A DNA stretch of 64,000 nucleotides from Oryzias latipes. Its lineage: Eukaryota; Chordata; Actinopteri; Beloniformes; Adrianichthyidae. Made by a program: the position numbers and the translations under genes. Positions 22,669 through 33,282 of this stretch are shown piece by piece. Numbering within the stretch: position 1 is the stretch's first letter; each line of letters starts with the position of its first letter. A model generated the notes under the pieces. The model was not told the DNA's origin and made no database searches. It was given only the letters and a program-made list of their open reading frames with translations. The stretch covers positions 28,830,094 to 28,894,093 of the forward strand of contig NC_019871.2 of assembly GCF_002234675.1 (NCBI RefSeq). Reading direction: 5' to 3'.

Positions 22669-24231
22669 TTAGTCTGGAAATGTCCTCCTGTGCGACTTAC
22701 TTGGGTGACTTAGGCAAGATGCTAAATCATCCAGTATTCCTGAATTTTGAAGTCGAGAACATGACGGGACCTGTCGAAGACCGTCACTCTCTGGACTGTA
22801 CTGAGATGGGGAACCTGTTGTGGACAGAGAAGCAACAACTTCCACAGTACGGTCAACATAAGGCTTTAACATGTTAATGTGGCACACTCTGGATTTCCTG
22901 CGTCTGTCTGGAGTGCTCACAACATAATCAGTTTCTCTAAGTTTTTCTTGGATCATATAGGTCCACCAAATTTTGCCTGGAGAACTGAACCAGGAACAGG
23001 GAGAAAAGTGAGAACTTTATCTCCAATGTCAAAATGTCTTTGCAAAACTTTCTGGTCAAATGTTCTTTTCATTTTTTTCTGTGACACAGACAGTGCTGCG
23101 AGCCACTTCACAAGCTCGATGCAACCTTTCCCTGAAAGAACTAACATAATCTAACACATTTTGTTTAGCATCACAAGAATTAGACAGAATTTTGTCTTTC
23201 AAAAGTTTCAAAGGGCCATGAACAGTGTGACCAAACACGAGCTCTGCTGGGCTGAATCCAGTGGATTCCTGAACACTGTCTCGGGTGGCTAACATCAAAA
23301 AAGGCAGACCTTCATCCCACTCTCTACCAGAGTCTAAGCAGAATTTCTTCAACATATTTTTCATCGTTTGGTGGAATCTTTCCAGTGCGCCTTGTGACTG
23401 TGGATGATAAGCACTTGACAACCTATGTTTAATGGAAAGTGATTTAATAACCTGTCCAAAAAGCTTTGAAGTGAAGTTTTACCCTTGATCAGACTGTATG
23501 GATTGTGGAAAACCAAATGTGGAGAAGAAGTTAACCAGAGCTTTAATTATAGCTTTGGTTCTTAGTGTGCGCAAGGGAATTGCTTCTGGGTAGCGTGTTG
23601 CAGCACACATCAGGGTCAGAAGGTACTGATGCCCTGATTTGGTTTTAGGTAGTGGACACACACAGTCTAGGATGAGATGTTCAAACGGTTCACCTATTGC
23701 AGGAATTGGATGCAAAGGTGCAGGTGGAATAACCTGGTTTGGTTTTCCACTCATCTGACAAATGTGACATGAATGACGATGTTTGGTCACATCACACTTC
23801 AAGCCCGGCCAAAAAAAATGACGCATAATGAGATGGTATGTTTTCTTTACCCCCAAATGACCCGATGGTCCATCATGGGCTAGGCTGAGAATCTGGCAAT
23901 GATACGTCTCAGGTACAACAATTTGCTGAACAACATTCCATCCCAAATTACCAAGAGTGGGAGGAAACCAATTACAAACCAAAAGTTCATTGTTGAAAGC
24001 ATAAGCTGATTTCTCTTTATTTGAATTAGCAGCAGATAAACATTTGGCAAGAGATGGATCAGTTTTCTGGACATGAACAAAGTCATTTTTGTTAATATCA
24101 AAAGAAAATGTTGCCTCATTAAATGGCAGGTTAGGCATTACATTTGACTCAGTTTTCTCAGGTTCAGCTTTAGCATGTTTAGAAACATCTGGATTACAGA
24201 GAAATGAATCAGACAAATCAACATCACTCAT
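22669..24231 (-). pseudogene. Gmr1-like pol: integrase part
   Basis: The part contains an H2C2 zinc-binding region (YHLIMRHFFWPGL, HRHSCHICQMSGK), core blocks (LILDCVCPLPKTKSGHQYLL, STFGFPQSIQSDQG, SSAYHPQSQGALERFHQTMK) and a C-terminal module ending SRVCHINMLKPY. It sits between protease and reverse transcriptase, which defines the Gmr1-like arrangement. Fossil. Confidence 0.85.
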
Positions 24232-24328
24232 TTTTTTTGTCTACGCACGGGTAACAGCACAAGCAGGAAACAGAAAAGGTTGGCTGGCAGCAACTTGAGC
24301 AGGTTCGAGGTTTTGAGTCATTGGATTT

Positions 24329-24703
24329 TTACATAACTTCTGGGGCAGGAAGAACTTTTTCCCCAGCCAGGTCATTTCTTAAGATCGTGGCAACCCCACA
24401 CACAGGTAACTGAGCACGGAGCACGACTTTTGCCGGCCCAGAAAAAAGTGGCGAACACAATAACACGTTATGCGTCAGAGCCCGAATGACATTCATGTTC
24501 ACGCCCCACACAAGTGTGTCAAACCCACAGGAAGAATCAGAAGAAAATGGCAAAACACTGTCAAGAAGAAGGGACTGACTTGCGCCGGTGTCGCACAGAA
24601 TTAAAATCGGCACCTGCTCTTCCGCCTTCCCCATCAGGGAGACAGAACCTTTAAAGATGAAAGGGCGAAAACTTTCTTCCGCCTCCTTGCAGGGCTGATC
24701 AGT
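24329..24703 (-). pseudogene. Gmr1-like retropepsin-type protease part
   Basis: The sequence ILILCDTGASQSLLLDSVLP carries the aspartic protease DTGA active site. It is immediately upstream of the integrase part. The region further upstream is hidden by the N gap. Confidence 0.75.
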
Positions 24704-25703
24704 NNNNNNNNNNNNNNNNNNNNNNNNNNNNNNNNNNNNNNNNNNNNNNNNNNNNNNNNNNNNNNNNNNNNNNNNNNNNNNNNNNNNNNNNNNNNNNNNN
24801 NNNNNNNNNNNNNNNNNNNNNNNNNNNNNNNNNNNNNNNNNNNNNNNNNNNNNNNNNNNNNNNNNNNNNNNNNNNNNNNNNNNNNNNNNNNNNNNNNNNN
24901 NNNNNNNNNNNNNNNNNNNNNNNNNNNNNNNNNNNNNNNNNNNNNNNNNNNNNNNNNNNNNNNNNNNNNNNNNNNNNNNNNNNNNNNNNNNNNNNNNNNN
25001 NNNNNNNNNNNNNNNNNNNNNNNNNNNNNNNNNNNNNNNNNNNNNNNNNNNNNNNNNNNNNNNNNNNNNNNNNNNNNNNNNNNNNNNNNNNNNNNNNNNN
25101 NNNNNNNNNNNNNNNNNNNNNNNNNNNNNNNNNNNNNNNNNNNNNNNNNNNNNNNNNNNNNNNNNNNNNNNNNNNNNNNNNNNNNNNNNNNNNNNNNNNN
25201 NNNNNNNNNNNNNNNNNNNNNNNNNNNNNNNNNNNNNNNNNNNNNNNNNNNNNNNNNNNNNNNNNNNNNNNNNNNNNNNNNNNNNNNNNNNNNNNNNNNN
25301 NNNNNNNNNNNNNNNNNNNNNNNNNNNNNNNNNNNNNNNNNNNNNNNNNNNNNNNNNNNNNNNNNNNNNNNNNNNNNNNNNNNNNNNNNNNNNNNNNNNN
25401 NNNNNNNNNNNNNNNNNNNNNNNNNNNNNNNNNNNNNNNNNNNNNNNNNNNNNNNNNNNNNNNNNNNNNNNNNNNNNNNNNNNNNNNNNNNNNNNNNNNN
25501 NNNNNNNNNNNNNNNNNNNNNNNNNNNNNNNNNNNNNNNNNNNNNNNNNNNNNNNNNNNNNNNNNNNNNNNNNNNNNNNNNNNNNNNNNNNNNNNNNNNN
25601 NNNNNNNNNNNNNNNNNNNNNNNNNNNNNNNNNNNNNNNNNNNNNNNNNNNNNNNNNNNNNNNNNNNNNNNNNNNNNNNNNNNNNNNNNNNNNNNNNNNN
25701 NNN
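24704..25703. other. Assembly gap of 1000 N
   Basis: Exactly 1000 N bases, probably a fixed-size placeholder. Nothing can be said about its true length or content; it likely hides part of the Gmr1-like element. Confidence 0.99.
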
Positions 25704-26374
25704 ATCATTTACAGTTCTTTGTTAGTAACTGTGCAAAACACTCAAAGAAAACTAGCTCAGTAGAACAGGAGTGGTATGAAAATCAATAAACGAATAATTA
25801 GTTTCATTAATTATCTTTTGCTTGACCAGGAAAGGTACAATTATGATGTAAAAATCCATGTGCAACCACTTCACTCTGACATGTTAAGACATATACTTTT
25901 GTTGTAATTCTGCTTTTTTTTAAGACTGCCTTCTTTCAATCATTTTCACACCAAACCCATGCAAATAAAATAATTCTGTATTTACCCTCGACGACAAACA
26001 ATGAATACCTTCAGCATCACAAAAGCAATCAGACAAAACACAGAACGTGTTAGAACAGAACGTGGCCAACGAGCAAGCAGAAGAAAAGAAAATGTGATCC
26101 TGGTTTACGACGGAACCATCAGGCACCAGCAGCAGCGGCGGCGGTGGCAATGGCGGTGGCAGCGGCAGCTAGACCTTTACAATGTGAACCTGAAAGAAAA
26201 TAAAGTAAACATGAATATTCTTCTTTTTGAACAGACACATTTAAAAGTGCTGAGTGTAAAGAAAGGACTGATCTAAGACCAACATGTAGTCTAATATCAG
26301 TTTACTATTACTACTATTCTGCATACAGAAACATGATCAACACGTAATGCATGATGTGTGCACGTTGGTGGTGC
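25704..26374. other. AT-rich DNA with a short trinucleotide-rich patch
   Basis: No gene is supported. At 26,128-26,170 a run of AGC/GGC-type triplets gives Ser/Gly or Pro/Leu repeats in any frame and is best read as a short imperfect microsatellite. Confidence 0.4.
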
Positions 26375-26922
26375 TCACTCGGCTGAGTTGGGAGTGTTGG
26401 TAAACACGTGGGTCCTGTCATCTTCTTCACCACATGTCTCTGCTCTTTCGTCAAATAAATGAGAAAACAGGTTGGAATCAGGAGTAGTAATTAACACTCT
26501 GTGTGTACTTGTGAGTGTTTTAGTTTTACCTTGTAAAGGGAGGAGTTTGGATGGAGAGACAGAAAGCATCATTCTCTCCAACTCTTCACCATCTTCCATC
26601 TCTAAAGAAGACACTGAAAATATGGGAAACATCATTTCTACCATCTTTCCTAACGTCAGCATGAAGGTCTTGTCTGCCACAGACCTGGAGGATCAGAAGA
26701 AGGTTTAGGAAGAGCAGGTTCTGAAGAACTCTTAGTCTGACCCTCTTTCTTCTTCAGGTACTGCTGGAGCAGGAACATTTTGCTGCCTGAAACACACTGT
26801 TTCCTGAGGATAAATAGTGCATATCCATCTTCTCTTTTCTCCCAGACATCCCTCCAGGTCTTCTTAGAATGCACACCAAATCCAACCAGCTGGTTGTCGT
26901 CACTACTTGAAGGAGGCTTCAC
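26375..26922 (-). pseudogene. Unrecognised gene-like fragment
   Basis: Two - strand frames look more protein-like than their surroundings. The first (26922 to 26656) starts MKPPSSSDDNQLVGFGVHSK and continues KTWRDVWEKREDGYALFILR, a pattern like the small 'FGxxxGKTxxxVxExxxxYAxxI' module found in some exonuclease- and transposon-linked proteins. The second (26680-26375) is acidic, contains a possible donor at 'ctttacaag/gtaaaac' and ends in TFTNTPNSAE-like sequence. They may be exons of a mobile-element gene. I cannot name it. Confidence 0.3.
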
Positions 26923-27113
26923 TGATCATCCAGCAAAATAGTTTCTCAGATCTCAGATTTTGCATATAGTACAATATACCTGCATATATAATCCATTAAA
27001 TGCATAATAAAATACTGTTTTATGTTATGCATAGTAAAAGTAGCGTAGACAATGTAATGTAAACCCTGTTCACCTCCACACTACCTTTGGTAAAATGAAA
27101 AAGGTTTTGAAAA

Positions 27114-27161
<48 letters not shown>

Positions 27162-27465
27162 TACAAACACTTAACTGCTCAAAGTTTCTAGTTTGAAGAT
27201 GTTCCTCTCATCCCAGCTGTTATCTTAACCACTGGAGTTTCAGCAGCGATATGTTTTAACAGCGATCGGATTTAGTCTGACCGCAAGATTGTTGTTGTTC
27301 TCTCTTCCTGCATGCTCTTCCTGTGAAATCCTTGCTACTACGGCGATGTGGAAACAGCGCCCCCAAAATCCCGCTAGTGGCGAAAAAGTATATTACATCC
27401 GTAGTGTTAAGAACTACCATAGAGAATGAATGGGAAAAGTTAAGAGAGTTAAGCTTAACCATTTT
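26923..27465. other. Intergenic DNA up to the tRNA array
   Basis: No gene was seen apart from the CA microsatellite. The array begins abruptly near 27,466 inside a tRNA-Val sequence. Confidence 0.5.
27116..27171 (+). repeat. (AC)n microsatellite
   Basis: About 20 uninterrupted AC units followed by an imperfect tail (gcacacatacaaacac). Confidence 0.95.
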
Positions 27466-27510
27466 AGCCTCCCGCGCGAAAGGTCCCCAGCTCGAAACTG
27501 GGCAGAAACA
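27466..27510 (+). pseudogene. tRNA-Val 3' fragment, array edge (unit 1)
   Basis: Only the part from the anticodon loop onward matches the other units (gcctcccgcgcgaaagg...gcagaaaca); upstream sequence is unrelated. This marks the left breakpoint of the array. Confidence 0.85.
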
Positions 27511-27879
27511 TTCATTTGATGAAAAGAAATAAAGCCGAACCATTTGGAGACCAGACAATAAACACAGCGCTACAGCATTTCTTTGCTCATGATATACCTT
27601 CCACTTATCAAGTCACAACATGCCGTGGTCTGACATTGCTTATTCAAAACTGAGTGAAGAAAGTATTGTCCATTTATTTCAAGCTACAAATCATGCATAT
27701 GGAAGAAAATCCTCATCTCAAGGCAATAGCACCGGGCTCACATTCCCAAGAAAAAGCATTGGATCCTCATGATGAACTGAAAAGGATGAAGAATTTAACT
27801 CCAAATTTTGGCTTTCACGCAATGTTTCTTCCTCATATTCTCTTACCTGATCCAAAAAGTGAGTCCAGCGAAATGAAAG

Positions 27880-27952
27880 GTTTCTGTAGTGTAGTGGTTA
27901 TCACGTTCGCCTAACACGCGAAAGGTCCCCAGCTCGAAACTGTGCATAAACA
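27880..27952 (+). tRNA. tRNA-Val(AAC), unit 1, type A
   Basis: The loop CTAACAC gives AAC. The 3' side reads CTGTG and CATAAAC, which leaves one mismatch in the T-stem (50-64) and one in the acceptor stem (5-68). Together with C54 this suggests an inactive copy. Confidence 0.75.
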
Positions 27953-28067
27953 TGTGTTTACTTCTTAAATTGGAGACGTCTGGAGATATGACAGTTTCTA
28001 AAGTTGCTTTTGGAACAGAACTTATTTGCTGATCATGTCTCTAACGACAAGCAAACATGCTGTGAAA

Positions 28068-28142
28068 GGCCAGTTAGCTCAGATGGTTTAGAGTGTGGTG
28101 ATAATAACGCCAAGGTCGTGGGTTCAATCCCCATACTGGCCA
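28068..28142 (+). tRNA. tRNA-Ile(AAT), unit 1
   Basis: 75 nt; acceptor GGCCAGT/ACTGGCC perfect; anticodon loop ATAATAA gives AAT with A32; B box GGTTCAATCC canonical. A C-to-T change gives 'gagtg' in the D-stem (G-U pair). Confidence 0.85.
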
Positions 28143-28641
28143 AAGGCATTCTCCACTGGTAGCTAGCACATGTGCAAATGCCAAACTTGTACCTTCATGC
28201 TGTCACCAGTGCATAATTGCTTTAAAAAGCTTGGAGTGGCACAGGGTCAACAGATTCCATGACAATATCCATTTCTCTGTCTATTCCACAAGCACTTTCC
28301 CCAAGTTCTTAGACTCAAAGAGGAAATACAACATTTGGTTCCAAGGTGTAATCCTGTGGGTCTCATCTTTACTGGGCTAGAATTACAAGCATCAAACACA
28401 TATAGTAGTATCACCATCTACCAATGCGTTCTTCATCTAATTGCTGGAGAATGATACAAATTTCTGGGGGACCTGAACACCTTCATTCAGCCTCTCAGAC
28501 ATCTTGTAAAACAACTTGTTAGTGTACAAGATCACACAGGTTTCGGAGCGTCCGCAATTGTTGTTTTACGCACATACCTTGGCCCTTCTTTTCTCTAAAG
28601 TCATCAACAAGGTGTGTTATTTTAAAGTATCAACCACTAAG

Positions 28642-28714
28642 GTTTCTGTAGTGTAGTGGTTATCACGTTCGCCTCACACGCGAAAGGTCCCCAGCTCGAA
28701 ACAGGGCAGAAACA
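28642..28714 (+). tRNA. tRNA-Val(CAC), unit 2
   Basis: Anticodon loop CTCACAC. The T-arm is CCCAG-CTCGAAA-CAGGG, so besides C54 it has an A-A mismatch in the T-stem, unlike the other CAC copies. Confidence 0.8.
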
Positions 28715-29083
28715 TTCATTTGATGAAAAGAAATAAAGCCGAACCATTTGGAGACCAGACAATAAACACAGCACTACAGCATTTCTTTGCTCATGATATA
28801 CCTTCCACTAATCAAGTCACAACATGCCGTGGTCTGACATTGCTTATTCAAAACTGAGTGAAGAAAGTATTGTCCATTTATTTCAAGCTACAAATCATGC
28901 ATATGGAAGAAAATCCTCATCTCAAGGCAATAGCGCCGGGCTCACATTCCCAAGAAAAAGCATTGGATCCTCATGATGAACTGAAAAGGATGAAGAATTT
29001 AACTCCAAATTTTGGCTTTCACGCAATGTTTCTTCCTCATATTCTCTTACCTGATCCAAAAAGTGAGTCCAGCAAAATGAAAG

Positions 29084-29156
29084 GTTTCTGTAGTGTAGTG
29101 GTTATCACGTTCGCCTAACACGCGAAAGGTCCCCAGCTCGAAACTGTGCATAAACA
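29084..29156 (+). tRNA. tRNA-Val(AAC), unit 2, type A
   Basis: Same sequence as the unit 1 copy, with the same two stem mismatches. Confidence 0.75.
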
Positions 29157-29272
29157 TGTGTTTACTTCTTAAATTGGAGACGACTGGAGATATGACAGTT
29201 TCCTAAAGTTGCTTTTGGAACAGAACTTATTTGCTGATCATGTCTCTAACGACAAGCAAACATGCTGTGAAA

Positions 29273-29347
29273 GGCCAGTTAGCTCAGATGGTTTAGAGCG
29301 TGGTGATAATAACGCCAAGGTCGTGGGTTCAATCCCCATACTGGCCA
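29273..29347 (+). tRNA. tRNA-Ile(AAT), unit 2
   Basis: D-stem restored (gagcg) relative to unit 1; loop ATAATAA; T-stem GTGGG/CCCAT with one G-U pair. Confidence 0.87.
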
Positions 29348-29734
29348 AAGGCATTCTCCACTGGTAGCTAGCACATGTGCAAATGCCAAACTTGTACCTT
29401 CATGCTGTCACCATTGCATAATTGCTTTGAAAAGCTTGGAGTGGCACAGGGTCAACAGATTCCATGACAATATCCATTTCTCTGTCTATTCCACAAGCAC
29501 TTTCCCCAAATTCTTTGACTCAAAGAGGAAATACAACATTTGGTTCCAAGGTGTAATCCTGTGGGTCTAATCTTTACTGGGCTAGAATTACAAGCATCAA
29601 ACACATATGGTAGTATCACCATCTACCAATGCGTTCTTCATCTAATTGCTGGAGAATGATACAAATTTCTGGGGGACCTGAACACCTTCATTCAGCCTCT
29701 CAGACATCTTGTAAAACAACTTGTTAGTGTACAA

Positions 29735-30842
29735 CAGGGGTCGGGAACCTATGGCTCGCGAGCCATATATGGCTCTTTTGATGGTCACATGTGGCTCGCA
29801 GACAAATCTTTAATTATACTTTTTTTTTCATTAGACCAGTCCTTCTCGGTCGCGATGCCAGAGGCGCGCAGTAGTAGCGGTGCTTGGAGAGAAAACTATC
29901 AGTTTACTATTATCTATTATTTCACAGAGTTTGTTCCACCCGGAAACCTGTGAATTGCCGTGCCTAAAACTGCACGCTCCCGTCTTTGAGGAAGAGCGCG
30001 CAGTTGCGGGGACGGGATGTGTGAGGAAGAAAGCCGGGGGGGGGGGGAGGGGGGCAGCAGGTGAATCTCGCAGGGATGGTAAAAACGTAAACCCGCTGCC
30101 TGTCACTCACTGCGGCGTGTGAGTGTGTGTTTGGCTCCCCGTCTGCATGTGAGCAGTCTTTCTCACATCTACAGAACATTCAGACCTACGATCACGTTTA
30201 AAGTCTCAACGCCTGCAAGAAGCAGAAACTCACCAAGTATCAACCAGACTAGACAATCAGCAGAACTACCACGAGAAATACTCACCATTTATCAGCAACA
30301 GCATAACGATGTTATTAAAAAGAATCCACAGACCTATTGTACTTTAAAAATGTTGAAATTACATCAAATGCACACATTCATTTGTATTTTTAGTTTTAAA
30401 AATATTGTCGCGGACTCAGTTTAACTTGGCTGTTGGGCCACGTTAAAAGTTCTGGAGTTCATGGAACGCATCGATCAAGCAGTGATCTGATTGGCTCTTA
30501 GTTCTGTCGCTCAGCCTGTTGTTAGGTAGTTTGGACCAATGGGGTTCAGCTATGGGCCGAATAAGGGAAATGCGAGGACTGGAGCGGGAGCAGGGGAATA
30601 TAAAGTTGGGAGAAGCGCTCTCTCTCGTCTCGGCGGGCGAGAATAAGGAGTTGCTGAATTAATTGTTGGGCGTTTGTTGCGGTTTACAGTAACCAGAATA
30701 AAGAACCTTAAAAGAGGTTAAGTCTCCGTGCCTCAGTGTGGGAAAGGGACGCTACATTATTGTATGTATGGCTCTTTCAAAATTACATTTAAAAATATGT
30801 GGCGTTTATGGCTCTCTTGGCCAAAAAGGTTCCCGACCCCTG
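29735..30842. mobile_element. Non-autonomous hAT element in array, copy 1
   Basis: Terminal inverted repeats CAGGGGTCGGGAACC / GGTTCCCGACCCCTG are perfect over 15 bp, and an 8-bp target duplication GTGTACAA lies at 29,727-29,734 and 30,843-30,850. Sub-terminal 'tatggctc' motifs occur at both ends. It contains an LTR-like insert at 30,406-30,756 and no transposase gene. Removing the element and one GTGTACAA restores the spacer seen in other units. Confidence 0.95.
30406..30756 (+). mobile_element. Solo LTR-like insert inside the hAT element, copy 1
   Basis: This 351-bp block begins TGTCGCGGACTC and ends GGGACGCTACA (TG...CA). It contains a TATA-like 'aatataaag' and 'aataaag' followed by 'ttaaaagaggttaag', as in LTR promoters and poly(A) sites. 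Flanking 4-bp sequences (atat/ttat) are a near match. No internal region is present, so it is a solo LTR fossil if the call is right. Confidence 0.6.
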
Positions 30843-30962
30843 GTGTACAAGATCACACAGGTTTCGGAGCGTCCGCAATTGTTGTTTTACGCACATACCT
30901 TGGCCCTTCTTTTCTCTAAAGTCATCAACAAGGTGTGTTATTTTAAAGTATCAACCACTAAG

Positions 30963-31035
30963 GTTTCCGTGGTGTAGTGGTTATCACGTTCGCCTCACAC
31001 GCGAAAGGTCCCCAGCTCGAAACTGGGCAGAAACA
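30963..31035 (+). tRNA. tRNA-Val(CAC), unit 3
   Basis: The 5' end is GTTTCCG followed by TG rather than GTTTCTG-TA, giving a C6-A67 mismatch in the acceptor stem. It shares this variant only with unit 4. Confidence 0.82.
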
Positions 31036-31404
31036 TTCATTTGATGAAAAGAAAAAAAGACGAACCATTTGGAGACCAGACAATAAACACAGCGCTACAG
31101 CATTTCTTTGCTCATGATGTACCTTCCACTAATCAAGTCACAACATGCCGTGGTCTGACATTGCTTAAACAAAACTGAGTGAAGAAAGTATTGTCCATTT
31201 ATTTCAAGCTACATATCATGCATATGGAAGACTTTCCTCATCTCAAGGCAATAGAACCGGGCTCACATTCCCAAGATAAATCATTGGAACCTCATGTTGA
31301 ATTGAAATGGATAAAGAATTTAACTCCAAATTTTGGCTTTCACGCAATGTTTCTTCCTCATATTCTCTTACCTGATCCAAAAAGTAAGTCCAGCAACATG
31401 AAAG

Positions 31405-31477
31405 GTTTCTGTAGTCTAGTGGTTATCACGTTCGCTTAACACGCGAAAGGTCCCCAGCTCTAAACTGGGCAGAAGCA
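31405..31477 (+). tRNA. tRNA-Val(AAC), unit 3, type B
   Basis: Loop TTAACAC (T32), T-loop CTCTAAA (C54 and T57 both unusual), 3' side CAGAAGC with a U-G pair. Acceptor and T-stems close. Confidence 0.75.
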
Positions 31478-31593
31478 TTTGTTTACTTCTTAAATTGGAG
31501 ACGTCTGGAGATATGACAGTTTTGTAGGGTTGCTTTTGGAACAGAACTTATTTGCTGATCATGTCTCTAACGACAAGCAAACATGCTGTGAAA

Positions 31594-31668
31594 GGCCAGT
31601 TAGCTCAGATGGTTTAGAGCGTGGTGATAATAACGCCAAGGTCGTGGGTTCAATCCCCATACTGGCCA
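31594..31668 (+). tRNA. tRNA-Ile(AAT), unit 3
   Basis: Loop ATAATAA, intact stems; followed by 'aatgcattctcc' where most units have 'aaggcattctcc'. Confidence 0.87.
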
Positions 31669-32055
31669 AATGCATTCTCCACTGGTAGCTAGCACATGTG
31701 CAAATGCCAAACTTGTACCTTCATGCTGTCACCAGTGCATAATTGCTTTAAAAAGCTTGGAGTGGCACAGGGTCAACAGATTCCATGACAATATCCATTT
31801 CTCTGTCTATTCCACAAGCACTTTCCCCAAGTTCTTAGACTCAAAGAGGAAATACAACATTTGGTTCCAAGGTGTAATCCTGTGGGTCTCATCTTTACTG
31901 GGCTAGAATTACAAGCATCAAACACATATGGTAGTATCACCATCTACCAATGCGTTCTTCATCTAATTGCTGGAGAATGATACAAATTTCTGGGGGACCT
32001 GAACACCTTCATTCAGCCTCTCAGACATCTTGTAAAACAACTTGTTAGTGTACAA

Positions 32056-33165
32056 CAGGGGTCGGGAACCTATGGCTCGCGAGCCATATATGGCTCTTTT
32101 GATGGTCACATGTGGCTCGCAGACAAATCTTTAATTATACTTTTTTTTTCATTAGACCAGTCCTTCTCGGTCGCGATGCCAGAGGCGCGCAGTAGTAGCG
32201 GTGCTTGGAGAGAAAACTATCAGTTTACTATTATCTATTATTTCACAGAGTTTGTTCCACCCGGAAACCTGTGAATTGCCGTGCCTAAAACTGCACGCTC
32301 CCGTCTTTGAGGAAGAGCGCGCAGTTGCGGGGACGGGATGTGTGAGGAAGAAAGCCGGGGGGGGGGGGGGAGGGGGGCAGCAGGTGAATCTCGCAGGGAT
32401 GGTAAAAACGTAAACCCGCTGCCTGTCACTCACTGCGGCGTGTGAGTGTGTGTTTGGCTCCCCGTCTGCATGTGAGCAGTCTTTCTCACATCTACAGAAC
32501 ATTCAGACCTACGATCACGTTTAAAGTCTCAACGCCTGCAAGAAGCAGAAACTCACCAAGTATCAACCAGACTAGACAATCAGCAGAACTACCACGAGAA
32601 ATACTCACCATTTATCAGCAACAGCATAACGATGTTATTAAAAAGAATCCACAGACCTATTGTACTTTAAAAATGTTGAAATTACATCAAATGCACACAT
32701 TCATTTGTATTTTTAGTTTTAAAAATATTGTCGCGGACTCAGTTTAACTTGGCTGTTGGGCCACGTTAAAAGTTCTGGAGTTCATGGAACGCATCGATCA
32801 AGCAGTGATCTGATTGGCTCTTAGTTCTGTCGCTCAGCCTGTTGTTAGGTAGTTTGGACCAATGGGGTTCAGCTATGGGCCGAATAAGGGAAATGCGAGG
32901 ACTGGAGCGGGAGCAGGGGAATATAAAGTTGGGAGAAGCGCTCTCTCTCGTCTCGGCGGGCGAGAATAAGGAGTTGCTGAATTAATTGTTGGGCGTTTGT
33001 TGCGGTTTACAGTAACCAGAATAAAGAACCTTAAAAGAGGTTAAGTCTCCGTGCCTCAGTGTGGGAAAGGGACGCTACATTATTGTATGTATGGCTCTTT
33101 CAAAATTACATTTAAAAATATGTGGCGTTTATGGCTCTCTTGGCCAAAAAGGTTCCCGACCCCTG
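32056..33165. mobile_element. Non-autonomous hAT element in array, copy 2
   Basis: It has the same ends, same target site (GTGTACAA at 32,048-32,055 and 33,166-33,173) and same internal LTR-like insert as copy 1; I noticed only a G-run length difference near 32,358. An identical site shows it was copied with the array, not inserted twice. Confidence 0.95.
32729..33079 (+). mobile_element. Solo LTR-like insert inside the hAT element, copy 2
   Basis: Counterpart of 30,406-30,756 carried in the second hAT copy. Confidence 0.6.
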
Positions 33166-33232
33166 GTGTACAAGATCACACAGGTTTCGGAGCGTCCGCA
33201 ATTGTTGTTTTACGCACATACCTTGGCCCTTC

Positions 33233-33277
<45 letters not shown>

Positions 33278-33282
<5 letters not shown>

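Larger units (their letters stand above)
21160..24703 (-). mobile_element. Gmr1-like Ty3/gypsy element, broken fossil
   Basis: On the - strand the pol parts run protease, integrase, reverse transcriptase, RNase H. That order is the mark of Gmr1-like elements, gypsy relatives with a copia-like order. No LTR is recognised: the low-coordinate end meets the L2 tail and the high-coordinate end runs into the N gap. The element is broken, with several interruptions, and looks old. Gag was not seen. Confidence 0.8.

Noticed and set aside
24329-25708. A 459-codon frame spanning the N gap
   Set aside because: Two thirds of it is translated N; only the protease part of the Gmr1-like fossil is real.
26001-26276. 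Gln/Arg-rich frame near the CAG/GGC patch
   Set aside because: It is driven by a short trinucleotide repeat and has no recognisable domain or splice context.
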